DNA of 7,905 nucleotides from BRH-c25 sp964447145 (GTDB taxonomy: Bacteria > Bacillota > Clostridia > Lutisporales > Lutisporaceae): assembly GCA_964447145.1 (NCBI GenBank), contig CAYURW010000111.1, positions 1-7,905 on the forward strand. Direction: 5' to 3'. The position numbers were made by a program, and so were the translations under genes. Shown here one piece after another: positions 1-6,096 of this stretch. The notes beneath the pieces are model-generated. The model was given only the letters and a program-made list of their open reading frames with translations. It made no database searches and had not been told where the DNA came from. Position 1 is the first letter of the stretch; each line of letters starts with the position of its first letter.

Positions 1-169
1 ATTGAAGCAGGAATTACACTTTATCATGTACATGGCCCGGTGTCAATTGGTAATATTATGTTGTTGTTTCACCTCTTTTTAAGAGGGAATTTAATTTTAT
101 CACAGTTAACCTTCGAAGTCAATCAAAAGTAAACATGGCTTTTTCGTATAAACTGTATACAAAATCTCA
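1..169. other. left-edge stretch with no supported gene
   Basis: No gene can be supported here. The plus frame starting at base 1 is open to a TAA at 130-132 (44 codons, no start inside the window), so it could be the tail of a gene lying to the left, but I recognise no family. A short hairpin lies at 72-86 (CCTCTT, TTT loop, AAGAGG), followed by an AT-rich stretch without a clean T-run, so it is at best a weak terminator. Confidence 0.3.
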
Positions 170-226
170 TTGTGACATGCTCCCACCTTTGCTTCCCTTA
201 AAGGTAAGGGACTTCTTGTGCGTTAG
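170..226 (+). mobile_element. IS200/IS605-like right-end remnant (copy R1)
   Basis: The stretch begins TGTGACATGCTCCCACC and ends with the 19-mer GGGACTTCTTGTGCGTTAG. Between these lies a strong hairpin: TCCC-ACCTTT (181-190) pairs with AAAGGT-(aa)-GGGA (200-211) around a 9-nt loop. The order 'GTGACAT..CTCCCAC, palindrome, GGGACTTCTTG' resembles the right ends of IS200/IS605 (tnpB-type) elements, where the palindrome just downstream of tnpB is used in transposition and forms the end of the guide RNA. No tnpA or tnpB reading frame is present, so this is an orphan end. A second copy lies at 3503-3578. The family assignment rests on remembered resemblance and the shared 19-mer, not on an alignment. 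Confidence 0.5.
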
Positions 227-312
227 ATAAGATTATGCCTTAGATATTTCACCAAACCCATTGCCGCAGGAAAAGCCGGTTTGTCCTTATCTCTGGAACA
301 CAAACATTTCAT
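223..312 (-). other. 29-codon open frame ending in the R1 remnant (doubtful)
   Basis: On the minus strand an ATG at 312-310 opens 29 codons ending in a TAA at 225-223. The composition is protein-like (it includes DKPAFPAAMGLVKYL), but no ribosome binding site or family is recognisable. The stop codon lies inside the R1 right-end remnant. It could be the 3' stub of a lost gene or chance; it is recorded mainly because the second right-end copy also supplies the TAA of a minus-strand gene. Confidence 0.12.
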
Positions 313-328
313 TAATTATATGTATCTA

Positions 329-551
329 TACATTTTAGGATAGACATCGGTAATTATATTTCGGATATTCTATTTAACTTGCGGCGAATTAATATTAATG
401 TCAATTTGTTTCAACCCAAGGAAAATCAAGGTAACGGAAATCTGTTTCAGCAAAGCTTAAACAGATTTTGTATCAATGTTTCCCTTAATTTATAGAATAC
501 GTCAAAGGTTGTACGTTATTTTTAATTAGCTGTATACTGGCGTATTCTACA
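329..551 (+). mobile_element. double-hairpin MITE-like element, copy 1 (223 bp)
   Basis: Starts TACATTTTAGGATAGACAT and ends AATTAGCTGTATACTGGCGTATTCTACA, with TA on both sides (327-328 and 552-553). The right half forms a hairpin: TAGAATACGTC (493-503) against GGCGTATTCTA (539-549), 10 of 11 pairs plus a possible G-U. The left-end hairpin is decayed compared with copy 2. It carries about 105 bp of interior absent from copy 2, including its own perfect 9-bp hairpin (AATCTGTTT 439-447, AAACAGATT 459-467). It lies about 40 bp beyond the stop of the 593-1165 glycosylase gene. No coding capacity. Copies 2 and 3 have the same orientation. Confidence 0.75.
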
Positions 552-592
552 TACATATTATTTCTTTTTCCTCATTAAATATGTTCAAAGAG

Positions 593-1165
593 CTATTTTT
601 CTTCAAGAGAAATAATCTCGTTATATCTCTTTTTTACTTTCTTTAGGTCCTCCCAAAAAAGTCTTTTTTTGCTTTCATCTCTGAGTAGTGCCGCCGGATG
701 AAAGGTTGCTATGATATTGTATCCTTTTCTTTCAAACCATGTTCCTCTGATAGCCGTGATCCTCGACTGCCTGTCAATTATATATTTAGCAGAAGTCGCT
801 CCGAGACATACGATAATCTTAGGTTTTACTATTATAATCTGTCTCCGGAGATAAGGAAGGCATGCTTCGGCTTCATCGTCCGAGGGTACCCGATTATTTT
901 CCGGTCTGCATTTGCAAATATTGCAAATATAAAAGTTTTTGCTTCTATAAAAATCCAAGGCATTCAAGGCTTTTTCCAAAAGCTGGCCCGCCCTGCCTAC
1001 AAAGGGCTTGCCCAGTCTGTCCTCATCTGCTCCGGGGGCCTCCCCTATGAACATAACCCTTGAATCATGACTTCCTTCCCCTGGCACAGTATTTGTCCTA
1101 TTTAAGTGAAGCCCGCATTTCCTGCAATCTGCAATTACCTTTGAAAGTTCATCCATCGTGAACAT
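593..1165 (-). CDS. uracil-DNA glycosylase, family 4 (Fe-S type)
   Basis: Removes uracil from DNA at the start of base-excision repair (known for the family). With the chosen start the protein has 190 residues, the usual length. Visible motifs: C14-x2-C17, GEAPG at 41-45 (uracil-binding and water-activating loop), KPFVG at 53-57, C86 in KCRP and C102 as the other two [4Fe-4S] ligands, and HPA at 156-158 (base-flipping loop). Start choice: the ATG at 1165 has AGAAGGG about 7 nt upstream and fits the conserved N-terminus, where MDEL..CRKC begins. An ATG at 1237 has GGAG 6 nt upstream and would add 24 residues not typical of the family; it is a real alternative, and the frame is open to 1279. 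It lies 83 nt downstream of the DUF362 gene on the same strand, probably co-transcribed. The 4th-family assignment is secure; the start is not. Confidence 0.93.
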   Translation of the reverse strand: MFTMDELSKVIADCRKCGLHLNRTNTVPGEGSHDSRVMFIGEAPGADEDRLGKPFVGRAGQLLEKALNALDFYRSKNFYICNICKCRPENNRVPSDDEAEACLPYLRRQIIIVKPKIIVCLGATSAKYIIDRQSRITAIRGTWFERKGYNIIATFHPAALLRDESKKRLFWEDLKKVKKRYNEIISLEEK

Positions 1166-1248
1166 AAACATACCCTTCTTACTATATATACTACGGCTCA
1201 AATAATAATATACTGTATATCCCATTCCTTTTGCCATAAATATCTCCG

Positions 1249-2397
1249 CTATTTTTTCAGCACAGTGTCGTAGAGCCAATGCCTTCTAATGGAAACGGCT
1301 TTCTTTGGGCACAATTCATGACAGCAAAAGCATCTTATACATTTGCTCAAGTCGGGTACCGGTTTGCCGCTGCTCATATCAATAATACCCGGGGGACAGC
1401 TTCTCCCGCAATCCCCGCAGGATATGCACAGATCATGGTTGAATTCTGGTTTTGGCCTGAAATAATGAAGTATTGATTTTTCAATAAATCGGGGGATTCT
1501 GCCTCCAACAAAATTGACATTTACAGAACCAGGAAGCTTAAAGGGTTCAATGTCTATTTCATCAAGCTGCACGCCCGTAATACTAATATCATTCAGGCTT
1601 CCGCTGAAAAGATTTCTCCCCTTTGCCGCCTTTATAGTTGGTACAGCCAAAGGTTCTATCCCTATAATGCTTGATGCGACCGTGTCAAGGGCATAAGGGT
1701 TTTCCGAAGCCATAATAAGCCCCCCATGCCTTTTATCCCCGGCAGAGGGCCCGTCACCTTCCATGCATTCAATACCATCAATAACTGAAAAAACAGGTTT
1801 TACAATCTCACAAATATCCACCAGGTGATCGGCAAAATTGTCAATATTGTTGACCCTCAAATGATAATCCGCTTTTACCAGACCTGGAACCACTCCAAAA
1901 AGGTTCTTTACAGCCCCGGTATATGTCATCATGCCATGGGTTTTCAGTTTTGCTGCAGATACCACAAAATCAACCTCTCTAGCGATCTTTATTATCTGCA
2001 TATGCTTTAGCTGCTTTGCCTCAGGGTTGGATATTTCAAGCACCTCAGTATTAAAATTAAGCTCACAGCCTGTCCTCTCTGCGACATCAAACATACCGGC
2101 AGCCTTGTAAACAGACCTTAGATTCCATTCTGCAAAAGGCCCTCCAGGGCTATCACCGATTATCACTTTGCAGCCCATTTCCTGAAGATATTCCACTATA
2201 GCTTCTACTACTGCAGGATGAGTAGTTACTGCATCATCAGGGCTTTTCCGCATCAGTAGATTCGTTTTTAACAATATCCGGGAATCTCTGGGCATTTTTG
2301 GCTTAATTGCGGGAATGCTTTCGAGAGCCTCGTATACTGACATTTTTACTTTTTTGTATTCATAATTTTCGCATCTGACAATGCTCACCAGTTCCAT
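1249..2397 (-). CDS. DUF362 domain protein with C-terminal 2[4Fe-4S] ferredoxin
   Basis: A cytoplasmic iron-sulfur protein of 382 residues. The first ~240 residues carry the DUF362 pattern: ILLKTNLL near 42-49, THPAVVEA near 59-66, GDSPGG, SAAKLKTHGMMTYTGAVKN, and an aspartate-rich VIDGIECMEGDGP segment. The C-terminus is a two-cluster ferredoxin with C324-x2-C327-x2-C330-x3-C334-P and C353-x2-C356-x2-C359-x3-C363-P. The reaction of this family is not settled; an electron-transfer or redox role is inferred from the clusters, which also fit an anaerobe. The ATG at 2397 follows a modest GAG-type ribosome site, and a good extended -10 box lies at 2436-2441. It is the first gene of a probable two-gene unit with the glycosylase at 593-1165. 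Confidence 0.9.
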   Translation of the reverse strand: MELVSIVRCENYEYKKVKMSVYEALESIPAIKPKMPRDSRILLKTNLLMRKSPDDAVTTHPAVVEAIVEYLQEMGCKVIIGDSPGGPFAEWNLRSVYKAAGMFDVAERTGCELNFNTEVLEISNPEAKQLKHMQIIKIAREVDFVVSAAKLKTHGMMTYTGAVKNLFGVVPGLVKADYHLRVNNIDNFADHLVDICEIVKPVFSVIDGIECMEGDGPSAGDKRHGGLIMASENPYALDTVASSIIGIEPLAVPTIKAAKGRNLFSGSLNDISITGVQLDEIDIEPFKLPGSVNVNFVGGRIPRFIEKSILHYFRPKPEFNHDLCISCGDCGRSCPPGIIDMSSGKPVPDLSKCIRCFCCHELCPKKAVSIRRHWLYDTVLKK

Positions 2398-2435
2398 TCA
2401 ATATCTCAACTCATCTTTTTTCTTTTGATTATATT

Positions 2436-2464
2436 ATTATACCACACTGAAAAAACAACTTATG
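2436..2464 (-). promoter_or_regulatory. putative promoter of the DUF362 gene
   Basis: On the minus strand a perfect TATAAT (2441-2436) is preceded by TGG, giving an extended -10 (TGn-TATAAT). Seventeen bases further upstream is CATAAG (2464-2459), a poor -35. The extended -10 may compensate. It lies about 40 bp upstream of the ATG at 2397. Confidence 0.45.
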
Positions 2465-2519
2465 CGCTGCTAAAACTTTTACCCCTTAATTTACTACAAC
2501 GTGATAGTTCATATCTCAA

Positions 2520-3257
2520 TCAGCCGCTACATGTTATGTAGTCTTTTTGTTTATGTCCGGTTTCTTTTACATTGTACCCTCCAAAACGAATTGCACTGAG
2601 GGCAACGATTTCCATAGGATCAATAAAATCATATTGCATATTGTATTGATCGTGCAATACCGAGAGTTCAGTACAGCCTAATATGATGACTTCGCATCTT
2701 TCTGTCTTCAGTTCTTCTGCCGCACTTATAAATGATTTTATGTCAATCCCACGATTTTCTTTGATTCCATAAATTGTATTCGTAACATGTCTTTGCTTTT
2801 CTGCTGAGGGTTTTACTATTTGCATCCCATGATTTTGAAAAATTTCATCATACAGCCCCATTTCACAGGTTCCCTCCGTAGCAAGCAAACCCACTCTGGT
2901 GCTTTTGCAGTTGTATTCTTTCACCTTTTTTGCAGTTTCCTCAATCATATGAAGAAACGGTATGTTTATCTCCTTGATGATATCGTCATAAAAGTAGTGA
3001 GCCGTATTACAGGGCATTATCAAGTATTCTGCTCCCATAGCGCACAAAAGCTTTGCAGAAATTATTAAATGCCTGCGCGGGTCACTGCCTGTGCCAGTCA
3101 AAAATGCCGTCCTATCCGGTATTGATGTGTTCATGTCAATAATAATATGCAAGTGATCCTGGTCACACTTTGCATCGGTTAATAAAATGATTTTTTCAAC
3201 CTGCTTCACGGTTGCCAGAGGGCCCATACCCCCAATAATACCAAGTATCCGTCCCAT
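2520..3257 (-). CDS. aspartate/glutamate racemase family protein
   Basis: Cofactor-independent amino-acid racemase of the Asp/Glu racemase family, which uses two cysteines as acid and base to interconvert L- and D-aspartate or glutamate (family knowledge). The protein has 245 residues from this start. Visible: N-terminal GIIGGMGPLAT (6-16), first catalytic thiol C83 in MPCNTAH (81-87), second thiol C195 in LGCTEL (193-198). Both catalytic cysteines are intact. The frame is open 21 codons further upstream to 3320, but the ATG at 3257 has GAGGGATGGGAA just before it and begins exactly at the conserved MGRILGIIGG. The protein ends in an 18-residue lysine-rich tail of no evident function. It is flanked by intergenic DNA on both sides, so probably transcribed alone. 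Substrate (Asp rather than Glu) is inferred from the GGMGPLAT type of N-terminus. Confidence 0.92.
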   Translation of the reverse strand: MGRILGIIGGMGPLATVKQVEKIILLTDAKCDQDHLHIIIDMNTSIPDRTAFLTGTGSDPRRHLIISAKLLCAMGAEYLIMPCNTAHYFYDDIIKEINIPFLHMIEETAKKVKEYNCKSTRVGLLATEGTCEMGLYDEIFQNHGMQIVKPSAEKQRHVTNTIYGIKENRGIDIKSFISAAEELKTERCEVIILGCTELSVLHDQYNMQYDFIDPMEIVALSAIRFGGYNVKETGHKQKDYITCSG

Positions 3258-3500
3258 TTCCCATCCCTCGATGCTATACGTTATGCTCCATAAAGGAGTG
3301 TTTTGCACCCACATACCCAATTTCGGGCTACAGCAGCCAAACAGCCTTTTGTTTTATCTGCTGTATAAAAACAACTGATTCATATGGGATGTAACACCTA
3401 ATATATTGGTATGTTGCGATATGTCAAAAAATTCATAGGCACTTGCCGTTGCCGTGCAAGTACCCTTTCTGCCAAAATATTAAGGATACGGAATATCAAG
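3258..3500. other. intergenic stretch without a gene
   Basis: AT-rich DNA between the racemase gene and the second right-end remnant. I see no gene. It contains CAGCAG/CTGCTG inverted repeats around 3331-3364, a small CTCC/GGAG hairpin near 3287-3299 and the hairpin at 3438-3464. No convincing promoter for the racemase gene was found. Confidence 0.4.
3438..3464 (-). terminator. hairpin, possible weak terminator after the second glycosylase gene
   Basis: GGCACTTGC (3438-3446) pairs with GCAAGTACC (3456-3464), eight Watson-Crick pairs plus one G-U/A-C position, with a 9-nt loop. Read on the minus strand it is followed nine bases later by TTTTTT, so it could end transcription coming from the gene ending at 3575. 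The T-run is set back from the stem, so the call is tentative; it could also be the remains of an element end. Confidence 0.35.
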
Positions 3501-3578
3501 GATGTGACATTCTCCCACATCTGCGCTATCATTTCATGAGTACTGTAAGCTAAGAGGAGGGGACTTCTTGTGCGTTAG
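3501..3578 (+). mobile_element. IS200/IS605-like right-end remnant (copy R2)
   Basis: Shares TGTGACAT-n-CTCCCAC at its left and the identical 19-mer GGGACTTCTTGTGCGTTAG at its right (3560-3578) with R1 (170-226). The middle differs: instead of the R1 palindrome there is a perfect GATGTG/CACATC stem (3501-3506, 3516-3521) and about 38 bp of other sequence ending GAGGAGGGGA. No transposase frame is associated. The right boundary overlaps the last codon of the gene at 3575-4180: the TTA at 3575-3577 is that gene's TAA stop read from the other strand. Confidence 0.5.
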
Positions 3579-4180
3579 GTTAAATGCTTTGAAATCATGT
3601 ATTCCTTCAATTTACGAAGGTCTTCTGTATAAGTAAATTTCAGCTCTCTTCGATAAATGATGCTGGCAGGGTGGTATAGCGGAAAAAGCACGAAGCGTGA
3701 TTCAGAAAATACCACATTTAACGGGCGTCCGTGGAGCACCCCTATTGTAGCCTTATCATCCCGCAGTATACACCTTAATGCAATATTCCCCAGGCTTACG
3801 ACCAGTTTTGGCTTGATTATAGATAGCTCCCGTTCAATAAAATCCATTGATATTTCTATCTCTTCCTTGCTTGGAGTCCTGTTGGATTCTCTCCCGGTAT
3901 CAGGGTTTGTTACATAAGGTCGGAATTTAACAACATTTGTAATATACAAATCCTCTCTCCCGATGCCCAGTATATCAATAAACTCCTGAAGATTTTTACC
4001 TGCCTGCCCCACAAAGGGCTTCCCCTTCTCTACCTCGGTTTTGCCGGGAGCCTCTCCCACTAATACAATTTCAGAGTCTGCATTTCCATCCCCGAATACC
4101 ATAGAAAGCCCCCCGTTAAAATGCCCCTTCAATTTCACCGAATATAGATGATTTATTTTTTCAAGTTCATCCCTTTTCAC
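3575..4180 (-). CDS. uracil-DNA glycosylase superfamily protein lacking Fe-S cysteines
   Basis: A family-4-like uracil-DNA glycosylase homologue of 201 residues. Visible: GEAPG (42-46), KPFVG (54-58), NVVKFRP (82-88), NR-x-P (100-103) and YHPAS (169-173), so the uracil pocket and base-flipping loop look conserved. The N-terminal C-x2-C pair is absent, the usual KC is K85-F86, and the fourth cysteine is also absent; the only cysteine is C136. A [4Fe-4S] cluster in the family-4 manner is therefore ruled out by sequence. The start is GTG at 4180, overlapping the end of the EamA gene by 14 nt, with AGGCAGGT upstream, which points to translational coupling. The stop codon lies within the R2 remnant. 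Role in uracil repair is likely but unproven; it may act on a different lesion or have lost activity. Confidence 0.85.
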   Translation of the reverse strand: MKRDELEKINHLYSVKLKGHFNGGLSMVFGDGNADSEIVLVGEAPGKTEVEKGKPFVGQAGKNLQEFIDILGIGREDLYITNVVKFRPYVTNPDTGRESNRTPSKEEIEISMDFIERELSIIKPKLVVSLGNIALRCILRDDKATIGVLHGRPLNVVFSESRFVLFPLYHPASIIYRRELKFTYTEDLRKLKEYMISKHLT

Positions 4181-5060
4181 ATCTGTTACCTGCCTTTATG
4201 GAATTATAATCTATTTTCAAAAAATTAATAGAAATGCCCGCAAGTACAAGCAGCATACCTATTGCGGTCTTAAAGCTCATGGTTTCTCCCAAAAAAACTA
4301 TTGCCAAAACCGAAGCAATTACCGGTTTTAGAAAAAACACCATTGCCCCTTTGCCCGCAGTCAAAAGTTTAAGAGCTTCCATATAGGTAATATAAGCTAT
4401 CCCGGAAAGGAATACTCCCAAATACAGAACTCTTAAAAAAGTACCTTGAGGTATATGAAAAACCGGTATATTGTTGAACAGCAATATTGGTATATAAAAG
4501 AGGCTCCCAAAAATTGATGATATACATATCATTGTAATAGTGCTTATCTCCTCCGATTTTAGCCTGCCTAGCACAGTATAAAGCCCGAAGGAAAGGGACG
4601 CCGCCAAACCCAGGGCAAGGCTAAGCGCAGTATCTCCTCCTACATTTCCCTTATAGATAATAAAAATGATTCCTGTAATTCCAAAAAGTATACAAGCTAT
4701 CCTTTCGTAAACGATTTTTTCTTTAAGTAAAATAATTGAAAATGCCATAACAAATATAGGGTTTGAACTTATAAGAATCGCAGCGGTTGATGCTTTCCCC
4801 AAATTTATTGAAAGCTGAAGGCTGCCCATGCTTATAAATATATTTAGTATTCCCAGGCCCAAAAAAAATAATAAATCCCTGCCGGCAGGCTTCTCTTTTC
4901 TTGTGATTACCAGAGGCAGCAATATCATGCCACCGATAAAAAACCTCAAGAAAGTCAGCTGCAAAGGATTTATCATCCCTTTAAGAGTGCTTGTGACGAC
5001 CTCTAATGTACTAAAAATTGTAATTGTGATTCCCAGCAATATATAACCCTTATACTTCAT
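4167..5060 (-). CDS. EamA/DMT-family membrane transporter
   Basis: An integral inner-membrane protein of about 297 residues with roughly ten hydrophobic helices in two similar halves, typical of the EamA (drug/metabolite transporter) superfamily; these usually export amino acids, nucleosides or other small metabolites. Helices are separated by short basic loops such as TRKEKPAGRD near 55-64. Typical sites include NPIFVMAFSIILLKE in the first half and FFLKPVIASVLAIVFLGE in the second. Two adjacent ATG codons begin at 5063 and 5060; GGGAG sits only 2 nt from the first but 5 nt from the second, so I prefer 5060. It overlaps the downstream glycosylase gene by 14 nt and lies 47 nt below the phospholipase-like gene, so the three may form one transcript. 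Substrate cannot be predicted. Confidence 0.9.
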   Translation of the reverse strand: MKYKGYILLGITITIFSTLEVVTSTLKGMINPLQLTFLRFFIGGMILLPLVITRKEKPAGRDLLFFLGLGILNIFISMGSLQLSINLGKASTAAILISSNPIFVMAFSIILLKEKIVYERIACILFGITGIIFIIYKGNVGGDTALSLALGLAASLSFGLYTVLGRLKSEEISTITMICISSIFGSLFYIPILLFNNIPVFHIPQGTFLRVLYLGVFLSGIAYITYMEALKLLTAGKGAMVFFLKPVIASVLAIVFLGETMSFKTAIGMLLVLAGISINFLKIDYNSIKAGNRCEKG

Positions 5061-5107
5061 CATTGCTCCCTTTTATGATAGGTACTAAACGAATTTATCT
5101 TTTGCCA

Positions 5108-5767
5108 TCATACTATAAGTATACTTATGCATTTTTTTGAGACCCTGGCAATAAAATCTTCCACAAGCTGAGGTTTCAAATATTTATATTCTCTGTCCAG
5201 ACAGAAATCCTCAATACTATAGAAATTTACTATATAATTCTTACATTCATGTATGCGTCCAAAATCAAATTCATTAATAAAATTTGTGTTGCCTTCAAAA
5301 TCTTTAATATTGTCTATCAGCTCTTTCCCTTTATCCTCAAGGTATTCGAAGTCAATAGAAAACATTTCTTCATCGATTAAATCAAAAAAATCGATTTCAG
5401 TATCCTTAAACTCATTTTCGTACATTTCCTTAAATGGGATAACACACTCTTCCAGCCAGAGCCTATCAGTTAAAAGATGAAAATAATAGCCCCATAAAAA
5501 CGATCTGGTACTATCTGATCTGGTCATTATTTTTTCCGGGACAAGGTGGCCTTCAAAAAACATATTTTCGTCTATATCTATCATATCGCTATTTCCCCGA
5601 TTGCTGCAATAAATTGCCCCTCCCGAAGAAACTTGGTTCTCCTGATCTTTGCAGGATATGGAGGATCCCGGTGCGATACTGCCCATCATCAAATATGAAA
5701 AGTCAATCCCTTCCACCTTTTGCTTGATCCTTTCCGCTATCCTCATATGTGTAAGCCATGAAGCCAT
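5108..5767 (-). CDS. putative Zn-dependent phospholipase C-like protein
   Basis: A 219-residue soluble protein without a signal peptide. N-terminal ASWLTHMRIAERI (2-14) with W4 and H7, GSIAPG (29-34), and WGYYFHLLTDRLW (92-104) with H97 and D101 match the pattern of the bacterial zinc-dependent phospholipase C-like family of hypothetical proteins. In the family as I remember it the GxIAP motif is normally followed by Asp, a metal ligand; here it is G34. The C-terminal half (about 110-200) is acidic and rich in Phe and Tyr. The ATG at 5767 has CAGGTAA directly upstream and an AGAGAGGG further up. First gene of the minus-strand run with EamA and the second glycosylase. Catalysis is unproven, and the ligand change makes a non-catalytic role possible. 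Confidence 0.65.
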   Translation of the reverse strand: MASWLTHMRIAERIKQKVEGIDFSYLMMGSIAPGSSISCKDQENQVSSGGAIYCSNRGNSDMIDIDENMFFEGHLVPEKIMTRSDSTRSFLWGYYFHLLTDRLWLEECVIPFKEMYENEFKDTEIDFFDLIDEEMFSIDFEYLEDKGKELIDNIKDFEGNTNFINEFDFGRIHECKNYIVNFYSIEDFCLDREYKYLKPQLVEDFIARVSKKCISILIV

Positions 5768-5801
5768 TTACCTGCACCCTCTCTTGATGATATCTATTCT
5801 G

Positions 5802-5830
5802 ATTTTAGCACATATAATTGCAACAAGGAA
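5802..5830 (-). promoter_or_regulatory. putative promoter of the phospholipase-like gene
   Basis: On the minus strand TAAAAT (5807-5802) preceded by TGC forms an extended -10, and TTCCTT (5830-5825) lies 17 bp upstream as a weak -35. It is 35 bp upstream of the ATG at 5767 and just downstream of the terminator at 5885-5915, so a new transcript would be expected to start here. Confidence 0.35.
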
Positions 5831-5884
5831 GGTGTAGACATCAGAAATTCTTTGCTTGCGCAACAACGATAATTACCATGTATG

Positions 5885-5915
5885 AAAAAACCCCTGACCG
5901 AAAATTCAATCAGGG
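5885..5915 (-). terminator. Rho-independent terminator
   Basis: Read on the minus strand: CCCTGA, 12-nt loop, TCAGGG, then G and TTTTTT. The perfect 6-bp stem followed directly by a six-T run is a textbook intrinsic terminator. It faces transcription from the interrupted MmcQ/YjbR gene (stop at 6097), leaving about 180 nt of trailer, and insulates the gene starting at 5767. Confidence 0.75.
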
Positions 5916-6096
5916 ACAGTAAACAATAACCCCCATTTACTATGGCTCCGCCCATGTTCCCTCATCGGTCGGCGGTGCCTCTTTCCTTGGATAGGCGATT
6001 CTGGAAGTATTCATTGAATGCTCGTAAGTTAGGCTTTCAGATATGCTTTTTTCGCTTTGCCTTTCCTTCCAATAGTAAATTGTGTTTCGCCTCAAA
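5916..6096. other. trailer between the YjbR-type pseudogene and the terminator; GC-rich hairpin
   Basis: No gene supported. GGCTCCGCC (5944-5952) pairs with GGCGGTGCC (5971-5979), eight of nine pairs around an 18-nt loop, conspicuously GC-rich for this region. On the minus strand the YjbR frame continues past its TGA through two more TGA-bounded open stretches of 19 and 24 codons with protein-like composition, which might be gene debris. A plus-strand open frame at 5942-6157 overlaps the YjbR 3' end in antisense and lacks a ribosome site; I do not call it. Confidence 0.35.

Noticed and set aside
1..132. Open plus frame of 44 codons at the left edge as the end of a real gene
   Set aside because: Too short and without any recognisable motif; the minus strand over the same bases also opens a short frame with a C-x2-C, so neither can be preferred.
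698..1063. 121-codon plus-strand open frame opposite the first glycosylase
   Set aside because: Antisense shadow of a well-conserved gene; no ribosome binding site or family pattern.
3575..4180. Idea that the second glycosylase is a UdgX-type enzyme
   Set aside because: UdgX keeps the Fe-S cysteines and has a characteristic KRRIH insertion; neither is seen here.
593..5063. Idea that the two glycosylases, DUF362 protein and transporter form a defence or repair island
   Set aside because: Spacing, separate promoters and the unrelated racemase between them do not support a single system; each gene type is common in clostridial chromosomes.
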